Origin: Streptomyces radiopugnans
GTDB taxonomy: Bacteria; Actinomycetota; Actinomycetes; Streptomycetales; Streptomycetaceae
Direction of reading: 5' to 3'
DNA: 64,000 bases
Assembly (NCBI RefSeq): GCF_900110735.1
Contig: NZ_FOET01000011.1
Location: forward strand, 142,817 to 206,816
The notes beneath the pieces are model-generated. The model saw nothing but the letters and a program-made list of their open reading frames with translations, did no database searches and was not told the DNA's origin. Position numbers and translations under genes: made by a program. Shown here one piece after another: positions 41,074 to 49,481 of this stretch (the first letter of the stretch is position 1; each line of letters starts with the position of its first letter).

Positions 41074-42078
41074 GTGACCGCCGCCGACACCAAAGCCGCC
41101 GATCCGCCGGCGGCCGTACCGCACCGTCCCGGGCCGAAGCCGCCCCGGCCGTCCCGCCCCTCCCCGGGCCGTCCGCGAAGCGGGCGGGGCAAGAGCGCGA
41201 GACTGCCGTACCTGCTGATCGCCCCGGCGATCGTCGCGGTCGGCGCCGTCTTCGCCTACCCGCTGGTGAAGACGGTGATCATGTCCTTCCAGGACATGCG
41301 CCGCGCGCACCTGTGGGGCGGCACCACCCCGCCGTGGGTGGGCTTCGAGCAGTTCACCAACATCCTGGGCGACCCCCACTTCTGGGCGGTCACCGTCCGC
41401 ACCGTGCTGTTCATGGTGGTCTGCGTGACGGCGACCATGGGGCTGGGACTGGGGCTGGCCCTGCTGATGCAGCGCCTGTCCACCTGGGTGCGGCTGCTGC
41501 TGACCGGGGCCCTGGTGGCCGCCTGGTCGATGCCGCTGCTGGTGGCCACCTCGATCTTCCGCTGGCTGTCGGACTCCGACTACGGCGTGGTCAACAACCT
41601 GCTGAGCAGACTGCCCGGAGTGGACTTCCAGGGCCACAACTGGTTCCTCGAACCCTGGCAGGGCTTCACCGTCATCGGCGCGGTGGTCGTGTGGGGGGCG
41701 ATCCCGTTCGTGGTGATCACCCTGTACGCCGCGCTCACCCAGGTGCCCGCGGAACTGGAGGAGGCGGCCCGGCTCGACGGCGCCAACGCCCTCGGGGTCT
41801 TCCGCCACGTGGTCTTCCCGGTGATCAAGCCGGTCTTCCAGATGGTGACCACCCTCTCGGTGATCTGGGACTTCAACGTCTTCGGCCAGATCTTCCTGAT
41901 GCGCGCCAACAAGCCGGAGCCCGAGTACGAGCTGCTGGGCCTGTACTCGTTCAGCAAGGCGTTCGAGAGCGCCTCGTTCAGCCAGGGCACGGCGATCGCG
42001 CTCATCACCGTGCTGCTGCTCTCCGGCGTGGCCGTGTACTACCTGCGTCAGCTGATGAAGACAGGAGAGGTCGAGTGA
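41074..42078 (+). CDS. dasB: Sugar ABC transporter permease DasB
   Basis: This 334-residue membrane protein has six predicted helices after a 40-residue Pro-rich, Arg-rich cytoplasmic start. The permease EAA loop is at E-E-A-A-R-L-D-G-A near residue 230, which docks to the shared ATPase (MsiK in Streptomyces; not encoded here). The GTG start is preceded by GAAGG. It is coupled to dasC by a GTGA overlap. Confidence 0.92.
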   Translation: MTAADTKAADPPAAVPHRPGPKPPRPSRPSPGRPRSGRGKSARLPYLLIAPAIVAVGAVFAYPLVKTVIMSFQDMRRAHLWGGTTPPWVGFEQFTNILGDPHFWAVTVRTVLFMVVCVTATMGLGLGLALLMQRLSTWVRLLLTGALVAAWSMPLLVATSIFRWLSDSDYGVVNNLLSRLPGVDFQGHNWFLEPWQGFTVIGAVVVWGAIPFVVITLYAALTQVPAELEEAARLDGANALGVFRHVVFPVIKPVFQMVTTLSVIWDFNVFGQIFLMRANKPEPEYELLGLYSFSKAFESASFSQGTAIALITVLLLSGVAVYYLRQLMKTGEVE

Positions 42079-42986
42079 GCACCTCAACCCCGCCCGCCAC
42101 CACGCCCGTGGCGGCTCCCGAGGCGGCCACCGGCGACGACTCGGCGTACGAACTGCGCCCGGACCGGGGGCGCAGCCGCCTGCTGTACGACGTACTGGGC
42201 CTGTGCGCCTTCGCGGTGATGGCCTTCCCGGTCTACTGGCTGGTCCTCAGCGCCTTCCGGCCCAACCGCGAGATCCGCAGCTACGACCAGACGCTGTGGC
42301 CCTCCTCCTTCACCCTCGACAACTTCGTCCGCGCCACCGAGTCCCCGAACTTCTGGACCGCCATCCAGAGCAGCCTGATCATCTGCGGCACCTCGGTGGC
42401 CGGCGCCATCTTCATCGGCACCATCGCGGCGTTCGCCATCGGCCGCTTCGACTTCTACGGCCGCAAGCCGTTCATGACGGTCCTCATCCTCGTCCAGCTG
42501 CTGCCGCCGACCGCGATGCTCATCCCCATCTACATCCAGCTCAACAACCTGGGCGCGCTCAACGAGTACTGGGGCGTGATCGTCGTCTACACGGTCTCGG
42601 TGCTGCCCTTCGCCACCTGGATGATCCGCGGCTTCGTGATCAACGTGCCCAAGGAGCTGGAGGAGGCCGCGATGGTGGACGGCTGCACCCGGATGGGCGC
42701 CTTCTGGCGGGTCATCTTCCCGCTGGTCGCCCCGGGTCTCGCGGCGGCGTCCATCTTCGCCCTGGTGACCGCGTGGAACGAGTACCTGTTCGCGTACATC
42801 CTGCTGCAGGACAACGACAAGTACACGCTCAACGTGTGGCTGATGAACTTCACCACCGACCGCGGCACGGACTACGGCGCCCTGATGGCGGGTTCCGTCC
42901 TCATCGCACTCCCCGTGGTGATCTTCTTCATGCTCCTCCAGAAGAAGATGGCCACGGGCCTCACCTCCGGCGCAGTGAAGGGATGA
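42075..42986 (+). CDS. dasC: Sugar ABC transporter permease DasC
   Basis: This 303-residue permease is the partner of DasB, with six predicted helices and the EAA loop E-E-A-A-M-V-D-G near residue 196. Its GTG overlaps the dasB stop by four bases. It carries a Thr/Pro/Ala-rich N-terminus of about 30 residues. The hexosaminidase gene follows after 10 nt. Confidence 0.92.
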   Translation: MSTSTPPATTPVAAPEAATGDDSAYELRPDRGRSRLLYDVLGLCAFAVMAFPVYWLVLSAFRPNREIRSYDQTLWPSSFTLDNFVRATESPNFWTAIQSSLIICGTSVAGAIFIGTIAAFAIGRFDFYGRKPFMTVLILVQLLPPTAMLIPIYIQLNNLGALNEYWGVIVVYTVSVLPFATWMIRGFVINVPKELEEAAMVDGCTRMGAFWRVIFPLVAPGLAAASIFALVTAWNEYLFAYILLQDNDKYTLNVWLMNFTTDRGTDYGALMAGSVLIALPVVIFFMLLQKKMATGLTSGAVKG

Positions 42987-42996
42987 CGTCGCTCCC

Positions 42997-44541
42997 ATGA
43001 CGACTCTCACCGGCACCACCGGCAGCACCCTGGTCCGCAACGCCCTGGCCGTCCTCCAGCCGGGCTTCACCGGCACCACCGCGCCCGGCTGGCTGCTGCG
43101 CCGGCTGGACGAGGGGCTCGCCGCGGTGGGCCTGTTCGGCCGCAACATCACATCTCCCGCGCAGCTGGCCGCGCTCACCGCCCAGCTGCGCGGTGTCCGC
43201 CCCGACGTACTGGTGGCCATCGACGAGGAGGGCGGCGACGTCACCCGGCTGGAGGCGCGCACGGGGTCGTCCTTCCCCGGCAACCACGCCCTGGGCACGG
43301 TCGACGACACCGCGCTGACCCGCGCCGTCGCCCGCGAACTGGGGCGCAGGCTCGCCGAGTGCGGGGTCAACCTCAACTGGGCGCCCTCGGCCGACGTCAA
43401 CTCCAACCCCGACAACCCGGTCATCGGCGTCCGCTCCTTCGGCTCCGCACCGGACCTGGTGGCCCGGCACACCGCCGCCTGGGTCGAGGGGCTGCAGTCC
43501 GCCGGAGTCGCCGCCTGCACCAAGCACTTCCCCGGGCACGGCGACACCAGCGTGGACTCCCACCACGCCCTGCCGCGCATCGACGCCGACCTGGCCACAC
43601 TCGCGGAGCGCGAGCTCGTCCCGTTCCGGGCGGCGGTCGCCGCGGGCAGCAAGTGCGTGATGAGCGCGCACATCCTGCTGCCCGCCCTGGACCCGGCGCT
43701 TCCGGGGACGCTCAGCCCCGCCGCCCTGACCGGCCTGCTGCGCGCGCCCCGGAGCGAGGGCGGGCTCGGCTTCGAGGGCCTGATCGTCACCGACGGCATG
43801 GAGATGCGGGCCATCGCGGGGACCTACGGCATCGAGCGCGGCAGCGTCCTGGCCGTCGCCGCGGGCGCGGACGCCCTCTGCGTCGGCGGGGGACTGGCCG
43901 ACGAGGAGACCGTGCTGCGCCTGCGCGACGCCCTGGTGCGCGCCGTGGTCGAGGGCGAGCTGTCCGAGGAACGGCTCGCCGACGCCGCCGACCGGGTCCG
44001 CGCCCTGGCCCGCTGGACCGCCGAGGCGTCCGCCCGCGCCGGGGAGGCGACGCCCGCCGATCCCCGGGTCGGGCTGGAGGCCGCCCGCCGCGCGCTGAAG
44101 GTCACCGTCCGGCGGGACCACACGCCCCTGACCGGACCGCCGTACGTCGCCGCCTTCACACCCGTGGCCAACATCGCCGTCGGCGACGAGACGCCCTGGG
44201 GCCTCGCCGCCGAACTGGCGGAACTGCTCCCGGGCACCGCGACCGGCTCCTGGAACCGCGAGCGGGCCGAACGGGCGGGGCAGGGCGGACCGGCCGCACA
44301 GGTGCTGGAGGAGGCGGCCGGCCGTAGGATCGTCGCAGTGGTACGCGACGTCCACCGGCACCCCTGGATGGCGGACGCCCTGGACGCCCTGCTCACCGCC
44401 CGGCCGGACACGGTCGTGGTCGAGATGGGCCTGCCCCAGGCACCGCCTTCCGGAGCACTCCACATCGCGACCCACGGCGCCGCCCGCGTCTGCGGACGGG
44501 CCGCCGCGGAGGTCATCGCCGGCCGGGGAACCGACGGCTGA
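42997..44541 (+). CDS. GH3 beta-N-acetylhexosaminidase (NagZ-like, DasD-type)
   Basis: This 514-residue protein is a glycoside hydrolase family 3 enzyme. The diagnostic K-H-F-P-G-H-G-D-T-x-x-D-S-H motif is near residue 174, with its His-Asp acting as acid/base, and the nucleophile Asp is in I-V-T-D-G-M near residue 266. No signal peptide is seen, so it should act in the cytoplasm on chitobiose imported by DasABC. A C-terminal domain of about 150 residues is not conserved in short NagZ proteins. The gene is co-transcribed with dasC. Confidence 0.88.
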   Translation: MTTLTGTTGSTLVRNALAVLQPGFTGTTAPGWLLRRLDEGLAAVGLFGRNITSPAQLAALTAQLRGVRPDVLVAIDEEGGDVTRLEARTGSSFPGNHALGTVDDTALTRAVARELGRRLAECGVNLNWAPSADVNSNPDNPVIGVRSFGSAPDLVARHTAAWVEGLQSAGVAACTKHFPGHGDTSVDSHHALPRIDADLATLAERELVPFRAAVAAGSKCVMSAHILLPALDPALPGTLSPAALTGLLRAPRSEGGLGFEGLIVTDGMEMRAIAGTYGIERGSVLAVAAGADALCVGGGLADEETVLRLRDALVRAVVEGELSEERLADAADRVRALARWTAEASARAGEATPADPRVGLEAARRALKVTVRRDHTPLTGPPYVAAFTPVANIAVGDETPWGLAAELAELLPGTATGSWNRERAERAGQGGPAAQVLEEAAGRRIVAVVRDVHRHPWMADALDALLTARPDTVVVEMGLPQAPPSGALHIATHGAARVCGRAAAEVIAGRGTDG

Positions 44542-44585
44542 GCTCCGTGGACCGTACGCACCACAGACAACGGGAGGCCCCCAGC

Positions 44586-45716
44586 ATGTCCGCCACGACC
44601 CCGGCCGCGACCCCCGCACCGCACGGTGAGCGGCCGGGCCGGATCATGTCCGGCGAGATGGCCGAGCAGCCCGCCGTGCTCCGGCGGATCCTCGACGAGG
44701 GCGCGCCCGGGATCCGCGAGACCGCCGAACGCATCGCGGCGCGCGGACCCCGCTTCGTGCTGCTCACCGCGCGCGGCACCTCCGACAACGCCGCCCTCTA
44801 CGCGAAGTACCTGCTGGAGATCCAGCTGGGCAAACCCTGCGGCCTCACCTCCATGTCCACCACCACCGCCTACGGGGCCCGGCAGGACCTCACCGACTGC
44901 CTGGTCATCGCCGTCAGCCAGTCCGGCGGCTCCCCCGACCTGGTCGCCTCCACCCGGGCGGCGCGCGAGGCGGGAGCCGTCACCCTGGCGGTGACCAACA
45001 ACCCCGGCTCCCCGCTGGCCGAGGCCGCCGAGTTCCACATCGACATCCTGGCCGGCCCGGAGAGGGCGCTGCCCGCGACCAAGACCTACACCGCCGAACT
45101 GCTGTCCCTGTACCTCCTGGTCGAGGGCCTGCGGGCCGCCGGCGGTGACGGGGGTGCCGGGAGCACCGGGGGCATCGCGGGCGGCGCCTTCGGCAGCGCG
45201 GCCAAGGCGCTGCCCGACCTCGCCGAGTCGGTCCTGGCCCGCCGGGACGAGGTCAGGCGGCTGGCCGCCCGCTACCGCTTCGCCGAGCGCATGGTCATCA
45301 CCTCCCGCGGCTACGGCTACCCGACGGCCAAGGAGGCGGCGCTGAAGCTGATGGAGACCAGCTACATCCCCGCCCTGTCCTACTCCGGCGCCGATCTGCT
45401 GCACGGCCCGCTGGCGATGGTCGACAACGTCTCCCCGGTGATCGCCATCGTCACCGACGGCAGGGGCGGCCGGGCGCTCCAGCCCGTCCTCGACCGGCTG
45501 AAGGACCGCGGCGCCGACCTCGTCGTCATCGGCCCCGAACGGCAGGTGGCCGAGGCCTCCGCCGGCTTCGTCCTGCCGACCGGGGACGTGCCCGAGGAGC
45601 TCCAGCCGATCCTGGAGATCCTCCCGCTGCAGATGCTGGCCTACGAGGTGACCATCGCCCGCGGCCAGGACCCGGACGCCCCCCGCGCCCTGGCGAAGGT
45701 CACCGAGACCCGCTGA
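44586..45716 (+). CDS. SIS-domain aminosugar-phosphate enzyme (NagB-II/GlmS-like)
   Basis: This 376-residue protein contains two SIS domains (about residues 45-195 and 225-370), with A-R-G-T-S near residue 62 and S-Q-S-G-G-S near residue 113 as sugar-phosphate-binding loops. It lacks the glutaminase half of GlmS, so it is probably a glucosamine-6-phosphate deaminase or isomerase. Position after the hexosaminidase fits the last step of GlcNAc use. GGGAGG precedes the ATG. Confidence 0.85.
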   Translation: MSATTPAATPAPHGERPGRIMSGEMAEQPAVLRRILDEGAPGIRETAERIAARGPRFVLLTARGTSDNAALYAKYLLEIQLGKPCGLTSMSTTTAYGARQDLTDCLVIAVSQSGGSPDLVASTRAAREAGAVTLAVTNNPGSPLAEAAEFHIDILAGPERALPATKTYTAELLSLYLLVEGLRAAGGDGGAGSTGGIAGGAFGSAAKALPDLAESVLARRDEVRRLAARYRFAERMVITSRGYGYPTAKEAALKLMETSYIPALSYSGADLLHGPLAMVDNVSPVIAIVTDGRGGRALQPVLDRLKDRGADLVVIGPERQVAEASAGFVLPTGDVPEELQPILEILPLQMLAYEVTIARGQDPDAPRALAKVTETR

Positions 45717-45730
45717 CCGCACCTTTTCCC

Positions 45731-45765
45731 GGCCGGACCCCGCACCTTCTCCGCAGGGTCCGGCC
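45731..45765 (+). terminator. Terminator of the das operon end
   Basis: A 10-bp perfect stem (GGCCGGACCC, 15-nt loop) lies 14 nt after the SIS-gene stop. Confidence 0.65.
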
Positions 45766-46018
45766 GCTCGCGCGTTCGCCTTCCGTACGCGCGCAGCGGG
45801 GCCGGGCGGGAGCGAGCAGGAGACGGCGGGGGTGACGGGAGGCCCCGGGAGGCTCTGAGAGGCCCGTGGAACACCCGCGGGCCGCGGCGCCGGGACGGGA
45901 CCCTCAACCCGTCCGGCACCGCAGCCCGGAGCGATCGGAGACCAGGCACAGTCAGGGCAGAGAGCGCCCGGTCTCGTTCCACCCTCCTGTGCGGGGAGGG
46001 CAGAAGCCTGCCGCCATT

Positions 46019-46046
46019 GTGGACCGGGTCACCGACCCGTGTCCAC
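46019..46046 (+). promoter_or_regulatory. Hairpin or operator upstream of pdtaS
   Basis: GTGGACCGGGTC pairs with GACCCG-T-GTCCAC across a 3-nt loop with one bulge. It lies about 100 bp before the -10, so an operator role is as likely as termination. Confidence 0.35.
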
Positions 46047-46142
46047 GCCTTGAACGCATCAGCGGTTCGCTGTGGCGGCTGCCGTCAATTCTTGCGCACG
46101 ACGGCGCGTATGCACAGACGTACGACCGGATCGGTCGCCGGT

Positions 46143-46148
46143 TAGGCT
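46143..46148 (+). promoter_or_regulatory. pdtaS -10 element, predicted leaderless start
   Basis: TAGGCT ends exactly 6 nt before the GTG at 46155. Confidence 0.55.
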
Positions 46149-46154
46149 CACACC

Positions 46155-47648
46155 GTGCCCTCCATGAACGACCTCGTACGCCAGCACACCGCCCTCGGCG
46201 ACTCCGACCTGGAGTGGCTGCACCTGCTGGTCTCCGAGTGGCAGCTGCTGTCCGACCTCTCCTTCGCCGACCTGGTGCTGTGGGTCCCGACCCGGGACGG
46301 CACGCGCTACGTCTCCGTGGCGCAGATGCGCCCCAACACCGGACCCACCTCCTACCAGGACGACATGGTCGGCCACCTCGTGCCCAGGGGGCGCCGGCCG
46401 CTGCTGGACGCCGCCCTGGACGAGGGCCGGATCGTCCGCGAGGGCGACCCCGAGTGGCGCGAGGAGGTGCCGGTCCGGGTGGAGTCCATCCCCGTGCGCC
46501 GCGAGGGCCGCGTCCTGGGCGTCATCGCCCGCAACACCAACCTGCTGACGGTGCGCACGCCCAGCAGGCTGGAGCTGACCTATCTGCAGAGCGCCTCGGA
46601 CCTGGCGCAGATGATCGCCGCGGGATCGTTTCCCTTCCCCGACCAGCAGGTCGACATGGACGCCTCCCCGCGGGTCGGCGACGGGCTGATCAGGCTCGGC
46701 GCCGACGGCGTCGTCCAGTACGCCAGCCCCAACGCGCTCTCCGCCTACCACCGGCTGGGTCTGGCCGCCGATCTGGTCGGGCTGCACCTGGGCCAGGCCA
46801 CCGCCGAACTGGCGCCCTCCCGCGGCCCGGTGGACGAGTCGCTGGTCAAGCTCGCCAGCGGCTGGGCGCCGCGCGAGACCGAGATCGAGGGCAACGGCTG
46901 CGTCGTCCAGTTGCGCGCCATCCCGCTCAAACCGAAGGGGGTGCGGATCGGTTCGCTCATCCTGCTGCGCGACGTCACCGAACTGCGCCGCAGGGAGCGG
47001 GAGCTGATCACCAAGGACGCCACCATCCGGGAGATCCACCACCGGGTGAAGAACAACCTCCAGACCGTCGCGGCCCTGCTGCGGCTCCAGGCCCGGCGGA
47101 TCGGCGCGGGCACCGGCGGCACCGCGCGGGAGGCGCTGGAGGAGGCCGTCCGCCGGGTCGGCTCGATCGCGATCGTCCACGAGACGCTCTCCCAGACACT
47201 GGACGAGCGGGTGGAGTTCGACGAGATAGCCGACCGGGTGCTGGCGATGGTCGCGGAGATCTCCCCGGGCATGGTCACCGGGCGGCGTACCGGCCGCTTC
47301 GGCGTACTGGCGGCCGAGGTGGCCACCCCGCTGTCCATGGTCCTCACGGAGGTGCTGCAGAACGCGCTGGAGCACGGTTTCCGGCCGGGGGAGCGGGGCA
47401 CGGTCGAGGTCGCGGCCGTCCGCGGCACGGGCGCCGGCCACGGGGAGGGCCGGCTGCTGGTCACCGTGCAGGACGACGGGCGCGGTCTGCCGGAGGACTT
47501 CGACGTGCGCACCGCGGGGAACCTGGGGCTGCAGATCGTGCGGACGCTGGTGGAGGGGGAGTTGGAGGGAGGCTTCGACATGCTCCCGGCTCCCGGGGGC
47601 GGTACCCGGGTGGTCCTGGACATCCCCGTGGAGCCGGAGAGGCGCTGA
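46155..47648 (+). CDS. pdtaS: Cytosolic sensor histidine kinase (PdtaS-like)
   Basis: This 497-residue soluble kinase has an N-terminal GAF-like domain (about 1-150), a PAS domain (about 165-275), a HisKA_2-type dimerisation domain with phospho-accepting His in E-I-H-H-R-V-K-N-N-L near residue 296, and a HATPase domain with the N-box A-L-E-H-G near residue 405 and D-D-G-R-G-L near residue 442. It has no membrane segment. Mycobacterial PdtaS has the same layout and works with the antiterminator PdtaR. It also neighbours whiB1 there, as wblE does here. PdtaR is not in this window. Confidence 0.88.
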   Translation: MPSMNDLVRQHTALGDSDLEWLHLLVSEWQLLSDLSFADLVLWVPTRDGTRYVSVAQMRPNTGPTSYQDDMVGHLVPRGRRPLLDAALDEGRIVREGDPEWREEVPVRVESIPVRREGRVLGVIARNTNLLTVRTPSRLELTYLQSASDLAQMIAAGSFPFPDQQVDMDASPRVGDGLIRLGADGVVQYASPNALSAYHRLGLAADLVGLHLGQATAELAPSRGPVDESLVKLASGWAPRETEIEGNGCVVQLRAIPLKPKGVRIGSLILLRDVTELRRRERELITKDATIREIHHRVKNNLQTVAALLRLQARRIGAGTGGTAREALEEAVRRVGSIAIVHETLSQTLDERVEFDEIADRVLAMVAEISPGMVTGRRTGRFGVLAAEVATPLSMVLTEVLQNALEHGFRPGERGTVEVAAVRGTGAGHGEGRLLVTVQDDGRGLPEDFDVRTAGNLGLQIVRTLVEGELEGGFDMLPAPGGGTRVVLDIPVEPERR

Positions 47649-47721
47649 CCCCGGGCGCGGGCCCGCACCGGGGCCCCGCACCGGCGTCGGTGCGTCCGGC
47701 GGCGGACCACCCCGCACAGCA

Positions 47722-47758
47722 CCGAGCCCCGGACCGTGGTGGGCACGGTCCGGGGCTC
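47722..47758. terminator. Bidirectional terminator between pdtaS and wblE
   Basis: A 16-bp perfect stem (CGAGCCCCGGACCGTG, loop GTGGG) lies between convergent genes. Confidence 0.85.
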
Positions 47759-47834
47759 GACATCATCGTCTTTGCGGTGCGCACTGTGGGCACTGCGCGC
47801 TGCGGCTCGGGGGCAGCAGGTGGCGGGGTGGGCG

Positions 47835-48092
47835 TCAGGCAGTGGCCTTGCGCGCCCGGTTGCGGGCGGCGCGGCGCTTCATAGCGCGGCGCTCGTCCTC
47901 ACTGAGGCCACCCCAGACACCGGAGTCCTGGCCGGACTCCAGGGCCCACTGCAGGCACTGCTCCATCACGGGGCAGCGGCGGCAGACGGCCTTGGCTTCC
48001 TCGATCTGCAGCAGCGCAGGACCGGTGTTGCCGATGGGGAAGAAGAGCTCGGGGTCTTCCTCGCGGCAAACGGCGTTGTGACGCCAGTCCAT
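47835..48092 (-). CDS. wblE: WhiB-like Fe-S regulator WblE (WhiB1)
   Basis: This 85-residue protein is the WhiB1 orthologue: cluster cysteines at 9, 37, 40 and 46 and the turn G-V-W-G-G at residues 58-62, followed by a basic tail (K-R-R-A-A-R-N-R-A-R-K). WhiB1 is an essential, NO-sensitive partner of the principal sigma factor in mycobacteria. GGAGA lies upstream of the ATG. The upstream region carries a CRP-like and a BldD-like site. Confidence 0.95.
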   Translation of the reverse strand: MDWRHNAVCREEDPELFFPIGNTGPALLQIEEAKAVCRRCPVMEQCLQWALESGQDSGVWGGLSEDERRAMKRRAARNRARKATA

Positions 48093-48133
48093 GGCTGCTC
48101 CATCTCCTACGCATTGCGGTAATTGCTTGTGAA

Positions 48134-48149
48134 TGTGAACGCTTTCACG
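48134..48149 (-). promoter_or_regulatory. CRP-type binding site before wblE
   Basis: TGTGAACGCTTTCACG fits TGTGA-N6-TCACA at nine of ten positions and lies 42 nt before the wblE ATG. Mycobacterial whiB1 is a CRP target. Confidence 0.55.
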
Positions 48150-48382
48150 AATCCCTCCACAAGGGAAGGGGCATCGCCCGGCTTCGCCGGGAGTGTCCCG
48201 AGGGATGAGGAGGTGGATTCGGGGCTCTCAAGGGGGTCGGCGTCGACCGTCCCGATCGCCATGAAGAGACTCGCAAACCTCGGCGGCGGATACAACCCCT
48301 TCCGGAAAGTTTTTTTTGATTCCTTGGTGTCGACTAGGTCACAGCCGTACTTCCAGGGGGTGGAACCTGGTCTAAACGTTCG

Positions 48383-48400
48383 AGTGAAAGGACTTTCACC
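48383..48400 (-). promoter_or_regulatory. BldD-like box before wblE
   Basis: AGTGA-N8-TCACC within the perfect palindrome GTGAAAG-GA-CTTTCAC matches the BldD consensus AGTGA(N)mTCACC. Confidence 0.5.
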
Positions 48401-48408
48401 ACATCCAC

Positions 48409-49377
48409 TTACACAATCACACGCAGTGCACGGCGTACGCCTGTGAACGTCACGCTCGTACGCAGTCCCAGGTGGTCACCGTCCATCTGAAACGGCAGTG
48501 GCACCTGTGATTCCAAGGTGAAGTCGGTGAGATCGTGAAGCGAGACCGCGTGCTTGCCGTGCGGGCCGCGCTCGGGCGTGGAGGTCAGCAGCTGGGTGCC
48601 GTAGCGGGTCACCGCGGAGGGGGTGAGCCGGGTCAGTCCGAGCACGTCGAGGGCGGTGTCGAAGGAGGCGCGGGGGGCCGCGTACACCGGGCGGTTGCCC
48701 AGGTAGGTCCAGGGCGCGGTGTTGCAGACTATGGACAGCGCCAGCTCCTCGACCGGCTCCTCGCCGGGCCGCCGCAGGGTGATCGTCCCGCGACGGCGGT
48801 AGGGGTCGCCCAGGAACTGCCGCACCACCTGGCGCACGTAGAGGGCGTGCGTCGAGCGCCTGCCGCCCTCGCGCTTCTGCTCGACCCGGCCCACCACACC
48901 CGCGTCGAAGCCGAGGCCCGCGCAGAAGGTGAACCACCGGGACGGCACCTCCGCGTCGTCCGTCCCCGGCGTGCCGGCCGCCAGACCCAGGCCCACCGTG
49001 CGCTCGCTGCCGGAGTTCAGCGCGTCCAGCAGCGCGCCCGTGGCCTCCACCGCGTCGTTGGGCAGCCCCAGGGCGCGGGCGAAGACGTTGGTCGAACCGC
49101 CCGGCACGACCGCGAGGCGGGGGAGGGCCTCGGGGGCGGGGCCGGCGTACAGCAGCCCGTTGACGACCTCGTTGACCGTGCCGTCACCGCCGAGCACGAT
49201 GACCAGCTCGATCTCCCCGCGCTGGACCGCCTGCCGCCCCAGGTCGCGCGCGTGCCCCCGGTACTCGGTGGTGGCGACCTCCAGCTTGAGGTCGCTCGCC
49301 AGGGCGTGGATGAGGACGTCTCGGGTGCGGGCACTGGTGGTGGTTGCTGCCGGGTTGACCACGAGGAGCGCGCGCAT
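48409..49377 (-). CDS. Diacylglycerol kinase-like lipid kinase (YegS/DagK family)
   Basis: This 322-residue protein has the diacylglycerol/sphingosine kinase catalytic domain: N-P-A-A near residue 8, the nucleotide-binding G-G-D-G-T-V-N-E-V near residue 61 and V-P-G-G-S-T-N near residue 89. It has no membrane segment. It probably phosphorylates a lipid at the membrane, with the target unknown. The start at 49377 is predicted leaderless and is divergent from the small membrane protein gene. Confidence 0.85.
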   Translation of the reverse strand: MRALLVVNPAATTTSARTRDVLIHALASDLKLEVATTEYRGHARDLGRQAVQRGEIELVIVLGGDGTVNEVVNGLLYAGPAPEALPRLAVVPGGSTNVFARALGLPNDAVEATGALLDALNSGSERTVGLGLAAGTPGTDDAEVPSRWFTFCAGLGFDAGVVGRVEQKREGGRRSTHALYVRQVVRQFLGDPYRRRGTITLRRPGEEPVEELALSIVCNTAPWTYLGNRPVYAAPRASFDTALDVLGLTRLTPSAVTRYGTQLLTSTPERGPHGKHAVSLHDLTDFTLESQVPLPFQMDGDHLGLRTSVTFTGVRRALRVIV

Positions 49378-49384
49378 GGTGTGC

Positions 49385-49390
49385 AGCGTA
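49385..49390 (-). promoter_or_regulatory. Lipid kinase -10 element, predicted leaderless start
   Basis: TACGCT on the minus strand lies 7 nt before the ATG at 49377. Confidence 0.5.
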
Positions 49391-49469
49391 CCCAGCCGCC
49401 GGCGGCCCAGACGGACGGCCCCGGGAGGGGCGGCCCGGGACGGACGGAGGTCCGGAAGGCCCGCCCCGC

Positions 49470-49475
49470 TACCCT
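49470..49475 (+). promoter_or_regulatory. -10 element of membrane protein gene, predicted leaderless start
   Basis: TACCCT ends exactly 6 nt before the GTG at 49482. Confidence 0.5.
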
Positions 49476-49481
49476 GGCGAT

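Larger units (their letters stand above)
45717..46154. other. Intergenic region between SIS gene and pdtaS
   Basis: This 438-bp stretch holds no supported gene. It contains the SIS-gene terminator at 45731, a bulged 12-bp hairpin at 46019 and the pdtaS -10 element at 46143. Confidence 0.6.
48093..48408. other. Regulatory region upstream of wblE
   Basis: This 316-bp stretch has no supported gene but is rich in signals: the CRP-like site at 48134, an unusual run of eight T at about 48311, a partial DasR-like half site (TGGTCTAAAC at 48368) and the BldD-like box at 48383. It is more AT-rich than its surroundings. Confidence 0.6.

Noticed and set aside
48366..48381. A full DasR operator before wblE
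   Set aside because: Only the left half matches the consensus; the right half (GTTC in place of CACT) does not, so I list it only as a partial site within the region finding.
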